A DNA stretch of 19,600 nucleotides, taken from positions 1-19,600 of the forward strand of contig CAZSIL010000027.1 of the NCBI GenBank assembly GCA_964607025.1, written 5' to 3'. Positions 7,046-14,821 of the stretch are shown here, piece after piece. Under the pieces are notes generated by a model. It made no database searches, had not been told where the DNA came from, and saw only the letters and a program-made list of their open reading frames with translations. Source of the DNA: SIG565 sp964607025 (GTDB lineage Bacteria > Bacillota > Clostridia > Oscillospirales > Acutalibacteraceae). How positions within the stretch are numbered: position 1 is the stretch's first letter; each line of letters starts with the position of its first letter. A program made the translations under genes and the position numbers.

Positions 7046-8959
7046 ATGACGGGAAATTCTTTACTCCTTGTTATAGTTGCCGCCGTGATGTTTGCTATCC
7101 TCGGCGGTGTAACTTTATTATCCCATGTCTACAGTCTTAACGGCATTAAATCCAAGACAGTCGGTCACGGTCAGCACGGAACTGCTCGATGGGCAACGAA
7201 ATCCGAAATAAAGAAAACCTACAGTCATGTTCCGTTCACACCCGAAAAATGGCGCAAACAAGCATCAAAAGGTCAGGAACCGACTTCTGATAACGGAGAG
7301 CCTTTGCCGCAAGGTATTGTTGTAGGATGTACGGGAAATACAATGGCTATGGTTGATACAGGAGATGTTCATGTACTAATGATAGGTGCGGCAGGTGTAG
7401 GCAAAACCGCTTTTTGGTTATACCCTTGCATAGAATATGCCTGTGCATCGGGAATGTCTTTTTTATCCACAGACACAAAAGGTGATGTTATGCGTAACTA
7501 CGGGAATATTGCCAAAGAGTACGGTTACAATGTATCTGTAATAGATTTACGAAATCCTACCCGTTCAAATGGTAATAATTTATTACACCTTGTAAATAAA
7601 TATATGGATTTATACAAAGAGAATCCCGATACACTCGTTTACAAAGCCAAAGCCGAGAAGTATGCAAAAATTATATCCAAGACCATTATCTTGTCAGGTA
7701 TGGATGCGGCATCCTTCGGTCAGAACGCATATTTCTACGATGCGGCCGAAGGTCTGCTCACGGCAACAATTTTGCTTGTAGCGGAGTTTTGCGAGTCAAA
7801 GAAAAGGCATATCGTGTCGGTATTCAAGATTATCCAAGAACTACTTGCACCTTCGCAGAAGAAAGGAAAGAATCAGTTCCAACAGTTAATGGAAATGCTT
7901 CCGAATGACCACAAAGCGAAATGGTTCGCAGGTGCAGCTCTCAACACTGCCGAGCAGTCAATGGCATCGGTTATGTCAACAGCTCTTTCTCGATTGAATT
8001 CGTTTCTCGACTCTGAATTGGAACAGTTATTGTGCTTTGATACCGAAATCGACGCAGAGAAATTCTGTAACGAAAAGTCCGCTATCTTCGTAATAATGCC
8101 CGAAGAAAATCCAAACACCTTCTTTATGATTTCTCTTATTATTCAGCAATTATATAGAGAGATACTTGCCGTAGCCGATGAGCAAGGCGGCAAACTAAAG
8201 AACCGTTGTGTATTCTTCTGTGATGAGTTCGGTACGCTCCCGAAAATTGAATCTGCGGAAATGATGTTCTCGGCATCCCGTTCCCGAAGGTTGCAGATTG
8301 TTCCCATAATACAATCCTTTTCACAGCTTGATAAAAACTACGGCAAGGAAGGTGCGGAAATTATTGTAGATAATACACAGCTCACGTTATTCGGAGGTTT
8401 TGCACCCAACAGCAGTTCGGCAGAGGTTCTCTCCAAAGCACTCGGCAGTCGAACGGTTATGTCTGGCTCGGTGTCACGCGGAAAGAACGATCCCTCTCAA
8501 TCGTTGCAGATGATAGAACGACCGTTATTAACACCCGATGAATTAAAGTCTATGCCGAAAGGTCAATTTGTGGTTATGAAGACCGGAGTTCATCCGATGA
8601 GAGTAAAGTTGAAACTTTTCTTCAAATGGGGCATCCAATTTGATAAAGACAATCCCTATGTTGTAGATGACAACGGCAGTAGAAAGGTAGAGTATGCCGA
8701 GAAGAAAGATATTCTTGACGGTATCATTCAAAAGTATCATTCCGAATTGCTTGTCAATGAAGAAACATTATCCGATAGACATTCATCAGGAGGTCAGAAT
8801 CAGGCTGGGAGTCTAAATCACGAACCGCAGAAAATACCGCCAAAGAAAACCGCTGATAAAAAAGATGGAAGTAAAGGCGGCAGTATTCGTACTGTTCCGC
8901 CGAGTAGATGTGCTGAACCGATTTCAAAACAGGAGGTTAATTCAAGTGAGCCGACTTGA
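7046..8959 (+). CDS. VirD4/TraG-type conjugal coupling protein
   Basis: A 637-residue ATPase that links the relaxosome to the mating channel at the membrane. It begins after AAAGGAG. One hydrophobic N-terminal segment (residues 5-25) is followed by a GTARWATKSEI motif typical of the Gram-positive TraG family. Walker A is GAAGVGKT at 114-121 and Walker B is VFFCDEFGTLP with D393 and E394. The downstream sequence SASRSRRLQIVPIIQSFSQL is a further hallmark. Many Gram-negative homologues have two membrane segments; only one is clear here. The C-terminal 60 residues are low-complexity and basic. Its stop overlaps the next gene by 14 bases. No further mating-channel genes appear in this window, so they lie elsewhere or are supplied by a helper element. 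Confidence 0.93.
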   Translation: MTGNSLLLVIVAAVMFAILGGVTLLSHVYSLNGIKSKTVGHGQHGTARWATKSEIKKTYSHVPFTPEKWRKQASKGQEPTSDNGEPLPQGIVVGCTGNTMAMVDTGDVHVLMIGAAGVGKTAFWLYPCIEYACASGMSFLSTDTKGDVMRNYGNIAKEYGYNVSVIDLRNPTRSNGNNLLHLVNKYMDLYKENPDTLVYKAKAEKYAKIISKTIILSGMDAASFGQNAYFYDAAEGLLTATILLVAEFCESKKRHIVSVFKIIQELLAPSQKKGKNQFQQLMEMLPNDHKAKWFAGAALNTAEQSMASVMSTALSRLNSFLDSELEQLLCFDTEIDAEKFCNEKSAIFVIMPEENPNTFFMISLIIQQLYREILAVADEQGGKLKNRCVFFCDEFGTLPKIESAEMMFSASRSRRLQIVPIIQSFSQLDKNYGKEGAEIIVDNTQLTLFGGFAPNSSSAEVLSKALGSRTVMSGSVSRGKNDPSQSLQMIERPLLTPDELKSMPKGQFVVMKTGVHPMRVKLKLFFKWGIQFDKDNPYVVDDNGSRKVEYAEKKDILDGIIQKYHSELLVNEETLSDRHSSGGQNQAGSLNHEPQKIPPKKTADKKDGSKGGSIRTVPPSRCAEPISKQEVNSSEPT

Positions 8960-9206
8960 TTTCATTTATCAAAGAGAATTGCCTCACAGAGCTGTTTCGG
9001 TTTACACATATCTTTACGACCGTGCGAACAAAGACGGTGAATGTTGGCCGGCAATCCCCACCATTGCCGCTGACTTAAAACTATCTCAATCCACCGTCCG
9101 ACGTGCGCTCCGTGATTTGCGAAAAGAAGGTCTTCTCGAAACCGAACAGCGATACCGTACAAAAGGTGGTAAGAGCAGTTTGCTTTTCAAAATTCAACGC
9201 AAATAG
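8946..9206 (+). CDS. Small winged helix-turn-helix protein
   Basis: An 86-residue protein. The GTG start is chosen because AGGAGG lies 9 bases upstream. It overlaps the coupling-protein stop by 14 bases. The body contains a winged helix-turn-helix like that in GntR-type and replication-initiator proteins: CWPAIPTIAADLKLSQSTVR, then RALRDLRKEGLLE, then a basic wing. The start (SRLDFIYQRELPHRAVSVY) is reminiscent of small element-encoded helix-turn-helix proteins placed after TraG. It probably acts as a transcriptional regulator or replication accessory factor. Its targets are unknown. Confidence 0.8.
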   Translation: MSRLDFIYQRELPHRAVSVYTYLYDRANKDGECWPAIPTIAADLKLSQSTVRRALRDLRKEGLLETEQRYRTKGGKSSLLFKIQRK

Positions 9207-9220
9207 AGATTGCAAAAATA

Positions 9221-9269
9221 TACCACCTACCACCGAGAGGGAAATGTGCCTCGTCGGTGGCAGGTGGTA
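9221..9269. repeat. Strong GC-rich hairpin at the end of the transfer genes
   Basis: TACCACCTACCACCGA (9221-9236) pairs with TCGGTGGCAGGTGGTA (9254-9269) at 15 of 16 positions. A further GAGG/CCTC pairing (9237-9240 with 9249-9252) follows after a one-base bulge, leaving an 8-base loop. No T-run follows on either strand, so a classical intrinsic terminator is only one option. Others are a recombination or protein-binding site. Confidence 0.75.
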
Positions 9270-9554
9270 CCTTTCATTGTGAGAGGGGAAAGGGAATGGT
9301 TCATCTTATGACTTTACTACAGAACAGAAAGATAACGGAGTTTTTACATAGATTAAGCGTTGCATAAATAGGGGACTATGATATCAGTTTAATTACAAAT
9401 GATATGAACAAATAGGAATAACAAATGATATATAACGAATTAAGCCAAACTGAATGTTTATTCATTTGACTTTCATAAAAGTTAGGGACAAAATGCCTAA
9501 TTTTGGGAAAAATGGTGTACTCGACTGTAATTAGTCCCATATTAGTGCATTGTT

Positions 9555-9592
9555 TCCCAGAATTGGGATTTTGGTATAGTTTTAAGTATAAT
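9555..9592 (+). promoter_or_regulatory. Putative promoter of the peptide-maturation operon with palindrome at -35
   Basis: TTGGGA (9563-9568) and a perfect TATAAT (9587-9592) are 18 bases apart, about 90 bases upstream of the acyl-ligase start. The perfect palindrome TCCCA-GAAT-TGGGA (9555-9568) covers the -35 element. ATTAGTCCCAT and ATTAGTGCATT begin at 9530 and 9541, 11 bases apart, as a candidate activator direct repeat. Control by the agr response regulator is plausible but not shown. Confidence 0.6.
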
Positions 9593-9682
9593 CAAGAGCG
9601 AAGAGGATGATGAGTTTTGTGTATAGGTATTTAAAAAAATCAATTCTATTAGTAACGGCAAAAGCAAGGAAGCAGAATCAAA

Positions 9683-11017
9683 ATGAAAAGAATAGCATTA
9701 ATTGGAGAAAATTCATGTGAATATATATCACACCTCTTGGAGATTTGGAACAGTGGAAATTGCGCTGTTTTAATTGATTGGAGAATACCGTTTGAAACCA
9801 TACTTAATATGATGTACGAAGCGGATGTGGATCAATGCTGTATTGATAAAGTTGTGTTTGAGAAATTTGATATTAACGAAAGTGTCAATATTGATTTTAT
9901 TGTATATGAAAAAACACATAACATATTTTGTATGCTACCAGATGCTATCAGAATACAGTTCAAACCGAATTATAGCTGTGATGAAGCAATAGTATTGTAT
10001 AGTTCCGGAACCACTGGGAAAGCGAAAGGAATTGTTCTTACGCATCGTGCGATAAACATTAATGCGGATGCAATTCTTGATTATATGCAAATAGATCATA
10101 CAGATTGCTTATATATTGCAAGACCGTTAAGTCATTCTTCGACAGTTGTAGGTGAATTACTTACTTCACTTAAGAGTGGAACAAGATTATTAATAGGACC
10201 AACGATAGTTCCCCCACGTGTGGTTTTAAATAATATAAAAAAATTCGGTATAACAGTTTTGTGTATCAATCCGACATTGGGTTTGTTATATGCGAAAGAA
10301 TGTCAAAAAAATAAGTATGATTTAACATTACTTGAAACTATTTATATAAGCGGTTCGATCTTAATAGATGAAGTGTATAATTATTTGCACAAAGTTTTTG
10401 AAGGAAAAGCGATATATAACATGTACGGGCTATCAGAAGCTGGACCAAGAGTTACTGCGCAACGCGGCGACAGCTGTAAAAGCAATTCTGTCGGGAAGAC
10501 TATTGCGGGTGTTCAAATTGTACTTGTAGATGAGAACGGTATAGAAGTTCCGAAAGGTAAATATGGGATTTTACATGTGAATAGTCCTAGTTTGTTTAAT
10601 GGATATATAGTAGGCGAACCAAAGCGTTCTTTGTACAATGGATGGTTAAATACAGGCGATATCGGGTATTTTGATATTGATGATGAATTACACATAGTTG
10701 GCAGGGGGGATGATGTTATCGTATGCGGAACTCGTAAGATATATCCCGATGATGTGAATTCTCAAATTTGTAAAGCTGCAAATGTATTTGAATGTGTAGT
10801 TACAAATGTGACGATAAATTTGGAAGACATTCTGTGTTGTTTGTATGTATCTGATTCCGAGATTGATTATGAGTTGAGGAATAAACTTAGTAAGGTTTTA
10901 ATGAAACATGAGATACCTAGAATTTTTGTCAGATCTGATAATATTCCCAAAAGTGAGAATGGTAAGGTTTTAATGGAAAACGTAAAAACTATGATTGTCG
11001 AAAAAATTGGAAAGTGA
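9683..11017 (+). CDS. AMP-forming acyl ligase (ANL superfamily) of the peptide cluster
   Basis: A 444-residue adenylate-forming enzyme, expected to activate a carboxylate with ATP and pass the acyl group to a thiol, here most likely the phosphopantetheine arm of the adjacent carrier protein. Core motifs are intact: the phosphate loop LYSSGTTGKAKG (105-116), YNMYGLSEAGP (245-255), NTGD (323-326), GRGDDVIVCG and the catalytic lysine K428 in SENGKVL. The N-terminal part is shorter than in typical CoA ligases (about 500-550 residues). The substrate cannot be read off. It heads the operon; its stop overlaps or nearly abuts the carrier-protein gene. The GC content and codon use are much lower than in the genes to the left. 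Confidence 0.88.
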   Translation: MKRIALIGENSCEYISHLLEIWNSGNCAVLIDWRIPFETILNMMYEADVDQCCIDKVVFEKFDINESVNIDFIVYEKTHNIFCMLPDAIRIQFKPNYSCDEAIVLYSSGTTGKAKGIVLTHRAININADAILDYMQIDHTDCLYIARPLSHSSTVVGELLTSLKSGTRLLIGPTIVPPRVVLNNIKKFGITVLCINPTLGLLYAKECQKNKYDLTLLETIYISGSILIDEVYNYLHKVFEGKAIYNMYGLSEAGPRVTAQRGDSCKSNSVGKTIAGVQIVLVDENGIEVPKGKYGILHVNSPSLFNGYIVGEPKRSLYNGWLNTGDIGYFDIDDELHIVGRGDDVIVCGTRKIYPDDVNSQICKAANVFECVVTNVTINLEDILCCLYVSDSEIDYELRNKLSKVLMKHEIPRIFVRSDNIPKSENGKVLMENVKTMIVEKIGK

Positions 11018-11025
11018 ATGTGAAT

Positions 11026-11307
11026 ATGAATTACGAAGATATTAAAGAATTATTAATTGAAATATGTTGCAATGTGTTTCGCAACGAAGAAATATCAAAA
11101 GATATGATTGATTGTGTTGATTTTGAGAGCGATCTTGGTATGGATTCGATAACATTTATTACATTGCTGGTTGATATAGAAGATAGATTTGAAATAATGA
11201 TTCCAGATGAGATGTTGCTTGCTGAAAATTTTAGTAATATAGAAAATATAGCTTCCATCATATTTGAGCAAATTCGTAATGTAAAAGGTGGCAAATATAG
11301 TGAATAA
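11026..11307 (+). CDS. Acyl carrier protein
   Basis: A 93-residue acidic helical protein with the carrier signature LGMDSITFITLLVDIEDRF, where S41 is the expected phosphopantetheine attachment site. It should hold the acyl group made by the neighbouring ligase. Starts are ambiguous: GTG at 11014 (overlapping the previous stop as GTGA), GTG at 11020 or ATG at 11026. I chose the ATG, 11 bases after GGAAAG. From memory, an 'acyl carrier-related protein' accompanies clostridial Cys-rich-peptide radical SAM systems, and this gene would fit. A carrier protein without ketosynthase or condensation genes argues against polyketide or NRPS assembly here. Confidence 0.88.
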   Translation: MNYEDIKELLIEICCNVFRNEEISKDMIDCVDFESDLGMDSITFITLLVDIEDRFEIMIPDEMLLAENFSNIENIASIIFEQIRNVKGGKYSE

Positions 11308-12541
11308 ACTACAAAATATGCTTGATTATGCATTTGCACACAATGAATTTTATTCGAATGTTATTGGCACAGAAAATAAAACATTGCCAATGGACATTGC
11401 GCAAGTTCCGATACTTACACGAAAGCAATTGCAAGAAAACCGATTCCATATGTTTTCCGAGGGATATAAAAGTAAATATTTTGCTCGGCAATTACATAGG
11501 CAGTCATCATCTGGTTCATCTGGAATTCCCATTAATGTGTATTGGGATAAACGAGAATGGTATTCATCAAATTTATCTTTATGGAGGAAACGTCAACAAT
11601 GGTATGGAATTCGTCCTTTAGAAAAATGTGTTATATTTACACTTAGTGCATTTGAGGTGAAAGCGGACTACGAGAAATTATTTTACATTAATAAGCCAAG
11701 CAATATTTTATCGATTAATATTTCTCTTGTTCATACAGAAGAACAATATCACAAACTAGTGAAGCTCATAAACGAGTTTGAACCTAAGTGGTTATCTGTA
11801 CAACCGTTTGTTCTAAATCGTTTGATTCAAATTTACAAGAAATATAACATAAACAAACCTGACTCGCTGATATATATCGAATCGGTTGGTGAGATGATAT
11901 CATCGGATTTGAAGAGAAGAGCGATTGAGTTTTTTGGAGTTCCATTAGCGAATTTATATGGTTCGGAAGAAATGAATGGCATTGCGTATGAATGTCCGAA
12001 TAATCATATGCATATTTTGAATGATAATGTATTTGTTGAAGTGAAAAACGAACATGGGATTGCTCAATATGGTGAAGGAGAAGCGCTTATAACAAATTTA
12101 AACAATTATGCGATGCCGTTAATCCGTTATAATCAAGGGGACCAAATTGTAGTCGAATTGTTAAAAGAAGAGTGCCCATATGGAGCGAAAGATCCCATTA
12201 TTGCATCAATCAAAGGTCGTACCATAGAAAGCATAAAAACAGATGGCGACACGGAACTAAATTCATTTATGCTTTCAGAAATTATAGCTGAAGTTAATAA
12301 TCAATATGATGACATCATAATTGACTTCAAATATGTTTATATTGTAAAAAAAACAACCTTACAGTGCTACATTGAAATGAAAGATGATAAAATATTGTGG
12401 TACAATAATGTGATGCAGAGTATACAAAATATTTTTGAATGCAAGATGCCTAATTCTATAAAGTTGGAAGTTTTTCGTGTGGATACACAGGATAATTACA
12501 AAACCACTAAATCAAAAATACTTGAAATAAAGGAGTGCTAA
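11300..12541 (+). CDS. PaaK/CapK-like adenylating enzyme
   Basis: A 413-residue member of the phenylacetate-CoA ligase/coenzyme F390 synthetase branch of adenylating enzymes. Motifs seen: the Ser/Gly loop SSSGSSGIP (69-77), LYGSEEMNG starting near residue 219, and AMPLIRYNQGD followed by KGRTIES in the C-terminal part. The GTG at 11300 is preferred because AAAGGTGG lies 8 bases upstream; a GTG at 11288 lacks such a site. It overlaps the carrier-protein stop by 8 bases. It may activate a second carboxylate, possibly on the peptide itself or a substituent, but this is inference. Two adenylating enzymes and one carrier in a peptide operon are unusual. Conserved lysine near the C-terminus is not clear to me. 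Confidence 0.82.
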   Translation: MNKLQNMLDYAFAHNEFYSNVIGTENKTLPMDIAQVPILTRKQLQENRFHMFSEGYKSKYFARQLHRQSSSGSSGIPINVYWDKREWYSSNLSLWRKRQQWYGIRPLEKCVIFTLSAFEVKADYEKLFYINKPSNILSINISLVHTEEQYHKLVKLINEFEPKWLSVQPFVLNRLIQIYKKYNINKPDSLIYIESVGEMISSDLKRRAIEFFGVPLANLYGSEEMNGIAYECPNNHMHILNDNVFVEVKNEHGIAQYGEGEALITNLNNYAMPLIRYNQGDQIVVELLKEECPYGAKDPIIASIKGRTIESIKTDGDTELNSFMLSEIIAEVNNQYDDIIIDFKYVYIVKKTTLQCYIEMKDDKILWYNNVMQSIQNIFECKMPNSIKLEVFRVDTQDNYKTTKSKILEIKEC

Positions 12542-12543
12542 AG

Positions 12544-13431
12544 TTGAATGCGAAACATAAAAATGCTGTTGTAGTGAAAACCTTTATTTATAGAGGAAAA
12601 TACTATTTATATGATACATATACCAATCGTCTTTGTGAGATCGAAAAAGAACATTTTGCTGAAATTGAGCGACTACAATCAATAGGTTTGTCTGAATATT
12701 TGAAGTTGAATTCTGAAGACACAGCATATAATGATGTGAAATGGTTGTTGAATAAAGGAATGTTGAAGGAACCATTTATAGATAAGGTTGAACATAGTGA
12801 AACAAAGTATGTTCCTTTTCTCTTGAGAAACTGTATAAACGATTTGACACTTCAAGTAACAAGGGATTGTAATTTCAAATGCCGATATTGTTTATATGCC
12901 TCTGACACTCAAGTTGAACGTCATCATGAAAATAGAAACATGTCTTGGGATATAGCTAAGTGTGCGATTGATTTTTTATATTCGCATTCTGTAGATGCGA
13001 AGCAAGTGAAAATATCATTTTATGGCGGAGAACCTCTTTTGAATTTCTCGCTTATTAAAAATTCGGTTATATATGCAACAGAAGTATTTCAAGCTAAACC
13101 AATATCTTATAGTATGACTATTAATGGTGCTTTGCTGAATGATGAAATTATAGATTTTTTACAGCAATATAAATTTTTTCTAACAATAAGTTTGGATGGC
13201 CCGAAACACATACAAAACTTTCATAGGAAATTTCTCGCAAATGGAAACGGAACATTTGATACTGTATATAACAATATTTTGCGCATTAAAATGAAATATG
13301 ACGATTATTTCAAAGAATACGTCACATTTAATCCAGTTCTTTTTGAAGGCGAATCTATTACGCAAGCTTTTACTATTTTTGAAAAGATGGGAGTTTCAGA
13401 AGACAAAGTTTTTTTCGTCATGCTGATCTAA
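12544..13431 (+). CDS. Radical SAM peptide maturase, N-terminal part (frame broken)
   Basis: This 295-residue frame holds a leader-recognition-like N-terminal region (about 1-100) and the radical SAM core. The iron-sulfur motif is CNFKCRYC with C109, C113 and C116, followed by ISFYGGEP (SAM binding) and a TISLDGPK strand. These enzymes make thioether or carbon crosslinks in peptides. I prefer the TTG at 12544, 8 bases after AGGAG; the GTG at 12535 lies inside that site. The frame ends at a TAA just after a run of seven T (13409-13415). The missing SPASM domain continues in the -1 frame. Joined, the protein is about 455 residues, a normal length. It resembles the CcpM-type maturase of clostridial Cys-rich peptides, from memory. 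Confidence 0.85.
   Translation: MNAKHKNAVVVKTFIYRGKYYLYDTYTNRLCEIEKEHFAEIERLQSIGLSEYLKLNSEDTAYNDVKWLLNKGMLKEPFIDKVEHSETKYVPFLLRNCINDLTLQVTRDCNFKCRYCLYASDTQVERHHENRNMSWDIAKCAIDFLYSHSVDAKQVKISFYGGEPLLNFSLIKNSVIYATEVFQAKPISYSMTINGALLNDEIIDFLQQYKFFLTISLDGPKHIQNFHRKFLANGNGTFDTVYNNILRIKMKYDDYFKEYVTFNPVLFEGESITQAFTIFEKMGVSEDKVFFVMLI
13410..13416 (+). other. Slippery-type heptamer at the radical SAM frame break
   Basis: In the zero frame the codons are GTT TTT TTC, so T-TTT-TTC fits the X-XXY-YYZ pattern for -1 slippage. After slipping, reading resumes at 13416 as CGT CAT GCT GAT, which leads straight into the SPASM half. A one-base loss from an eight-T run would look the same. A weak Shine-Dalgarno-like GGGAG lies about 17 bases upstream; no downstream hairpin was evident. 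Confidence 0.5.
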
Positions 13432-13910
13432 AAGGCATCGACTTTTACAATACACATTATTCAGATGTTGAAACTCGTAGCAAAGCAGTAGAATTGTTTG
13501 AAAATAATCGTGTGCAACCATTGAAAAACCGATTTGCAATCAAATCAATTATTCCTAATACTTGGCATCACGCAGGACCATGCGTGCCAGCACTTAAATA
13601 TCTGTTCGTTGATATGAATGGAACATTTTTTCCTTGCGAAAAAATAATTGAGAATCCAACATTTTCAATAGGAAATCTCGATGATGGCATAGACGAAAGT
13701 AGAGTCATTGAGTTTGTAAACATAGGAAAAATGTCCGAGGAACGATGTAAATCATGTTGGGCGATTCGATTTTGTGATATTTGCGTTTCTCATTGTATTG
13801 ATATTGATAAAAACAAGCTTTCAAACGTACAAAAAAGTATCGCTTGCAAAACTCAAGAAGAAGTTGCTCTGGAATTTTTAAAGAAAACTATTGATGAGAG
13901 AGAAACATGA
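13416..13910 (+). CDS. Radical SAM peptide maturase, SPASM C-terminal part (-1 frame)
   Basis: This is 164 residues in the -1 frame relative to the preceding part, continuous with it from codon 13416. It carries a full SPASM auxiliary iron-sulfur cluster domain: GPCVPALKY, then the GX4C motif GTFFPC, then the CX2CX5CX2C motif CKSCWAIRFCDIC, then VSHC and a final ACK. SPASM domains bind one or two extra clusters and occur in peptide-modifying radical SAM enzymes. No start codon with a ribosome binding site exists in this frame near the junction, so it is unlikely to be an independent gene. It overlaps the next gene by 4 bases. Confidence 0.85.
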   Translation, partial: RHADLKGIDFYNTHYSDVETRSKAVELFENNRVQPLKNRFAIKSIIPNTWHHAGPCVPALKYLFVDMNGTFFPCEKIIENPTFSIGNLDDGIDESRVIEFVNIGKMSEERCKSCWAIRFCDICVSHCIDIDKNKLSNVQKSIACKTQEEVALEFLKKTIDERET

Positions 13911-14803
13911 TGAAAACAATATTCTTTTTATCTGACTCATATACAACGCATACTTTGATTTTAAATAAGGATATTCTTTTTGATAAAAAAGTTAAAAGCA
14001 TTTTAGTTCTAAAAGAATGTTGTAACGTAGAACAAGAATCATTCTGTGATGGGCATATACCTGTTGTAGTTCTAAAAAACATAGATGAGTGCATATCACA
14101 ATGTGATAGTGCGATTATAGATACTAGTTTTATTTCGCAAAATAAAAAACAACAAGTAATAGACAAATTGACTCATTTAAAGAAAGATTATTATGAGTAC
14201 GATTCTAGTGCAGTTTTAGATGTACCCAATATCGTTCCATATAAAAATACACCTAATGTATTAGTGATTGCAATTGGAAAGCATGCACAACATATTCGTG
14301 TTGAATTGATGTTAAGTAAAGTATTTCAAGATATAGGTACCCGATTCAAGGCAATTTATTCGTCCTATACATCAAAACTTTTAGATGTGTTAAAAACTTC
14401 AAATTGCATAAATAATATGTTATCAGAAAGTCTATGTTATGAATATGCATTTCCCGATATTATTATTAATTGTATTGAAATAAGTGATATTCGATGTTTA
14501 CAAGATAACATATTTAATGTGAGAGAGTATTCGCCGGATTTTGTTATCGTTTCTTCGGATGTCGACTTCGATAAATTGGAACATTTAAATAAGTATTTGA
14601 TTTTTGGATGTTCTTCAAAAATAGATATGATAACAAAATCTCATTATCATACTAACGATCACATTTATACAACGCATTGCAATGCTTTTGTAGGAAATAC
14701 CGAAAGTATATTTGATATTGAAGAAAAAACATTAGAAAACGCAATTAAGGAACATGTGTTGTATAAACTTGCATATCCAAAACACGTAAAACCTATATAT
14801 TGA
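13907..14803 (+). CDS. Peptide-maturation partner protein (TIGR04066-like)
   Basis: A 298-residue soluble protein starting at an ATG that overlaps the maturase stop (ATGA). The region around residues 110-150, beginning NVLVIAIGKHAQHIRVELML, looks like a nucleotide-binding or Rossmann-like strand-loop-helix followed by KAIYSS. This recalls the TIGR04066 'peptide maturation system protein' family that I associate with clostridial Cys-rich peptide maturases. Ten or more cysteines are spread over the chain. No catalytic residues can be assigned. Its position between the maturase and the precursor gene supports a role in recognising or modifying the peptide. It may be shorter than usual for the family. 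If the family call is wrong, it is simply an unknown protein of this operon. Confidence 0.65.
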   Translation: MMKTIFFLSDSYTTHTLILNKDILFDKKVKSILVLKECCNVEQESFCDGHIPVVVLKNIDECISQCDSAIIDTSFISQNKKQQVIDKLTHLKKDYYEYDSSAVLDVPNIVPYKNTPNVLVIAIGKHAQHIRVELMLSKVFQDIGTRFKAIYSSYTSKLLDVLKTSNCINNMLSESLCYEYAFPDIIINCIEISDIRCLQDNIFNVREYSPDFVIVSSDVDFDKLEHLNKYLIFGCSSKIDMITKSHYHTNDHIYTTHCNAFVGNTESIFDIEEKTLENAIKEHVLYKLAYPKHVKPIY

Positions 14804-14821
14804 ACTATTCAAGTTAATATT

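Larger units (their letters stand above)
9207..9682. other. 476-base intergenic region between transfer genes and cargo
   Basis: I see no convincing protein gene. The left part holds the strong hairpin at 9221-9269. The sequence then turns AT-rich. The right part holds a promoter (9563-9592), the palindrome at 9555-9568 and a short direct repeat (9530 and 9541). A 37-codon frame at 9607-9720 runs into the next gene but lacks a well-spaced ribosome binding site. This interval is the apparent seam between the conjugative backbone and the peptide cluster. Confidence 0.7.

Noticed and set aside
9607..9720. 37-codon frame (MMSFVYRYLKKSILL...) upstream of the acyl ligase
   Set aside because: The AGAGG motif touches the first ATG, so spacing is wrong, and it runs into the ligase start. 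It lacks cysteines and any precursor-like motif.
9683..12541. Reading the ligase, carrier and PaaK genes as an NRPS or polyketide line
   Set aside because: No condensation, ketosynthase or thioesterase domain is present, and a radical SAM maturase with precursor peptide follows directly.
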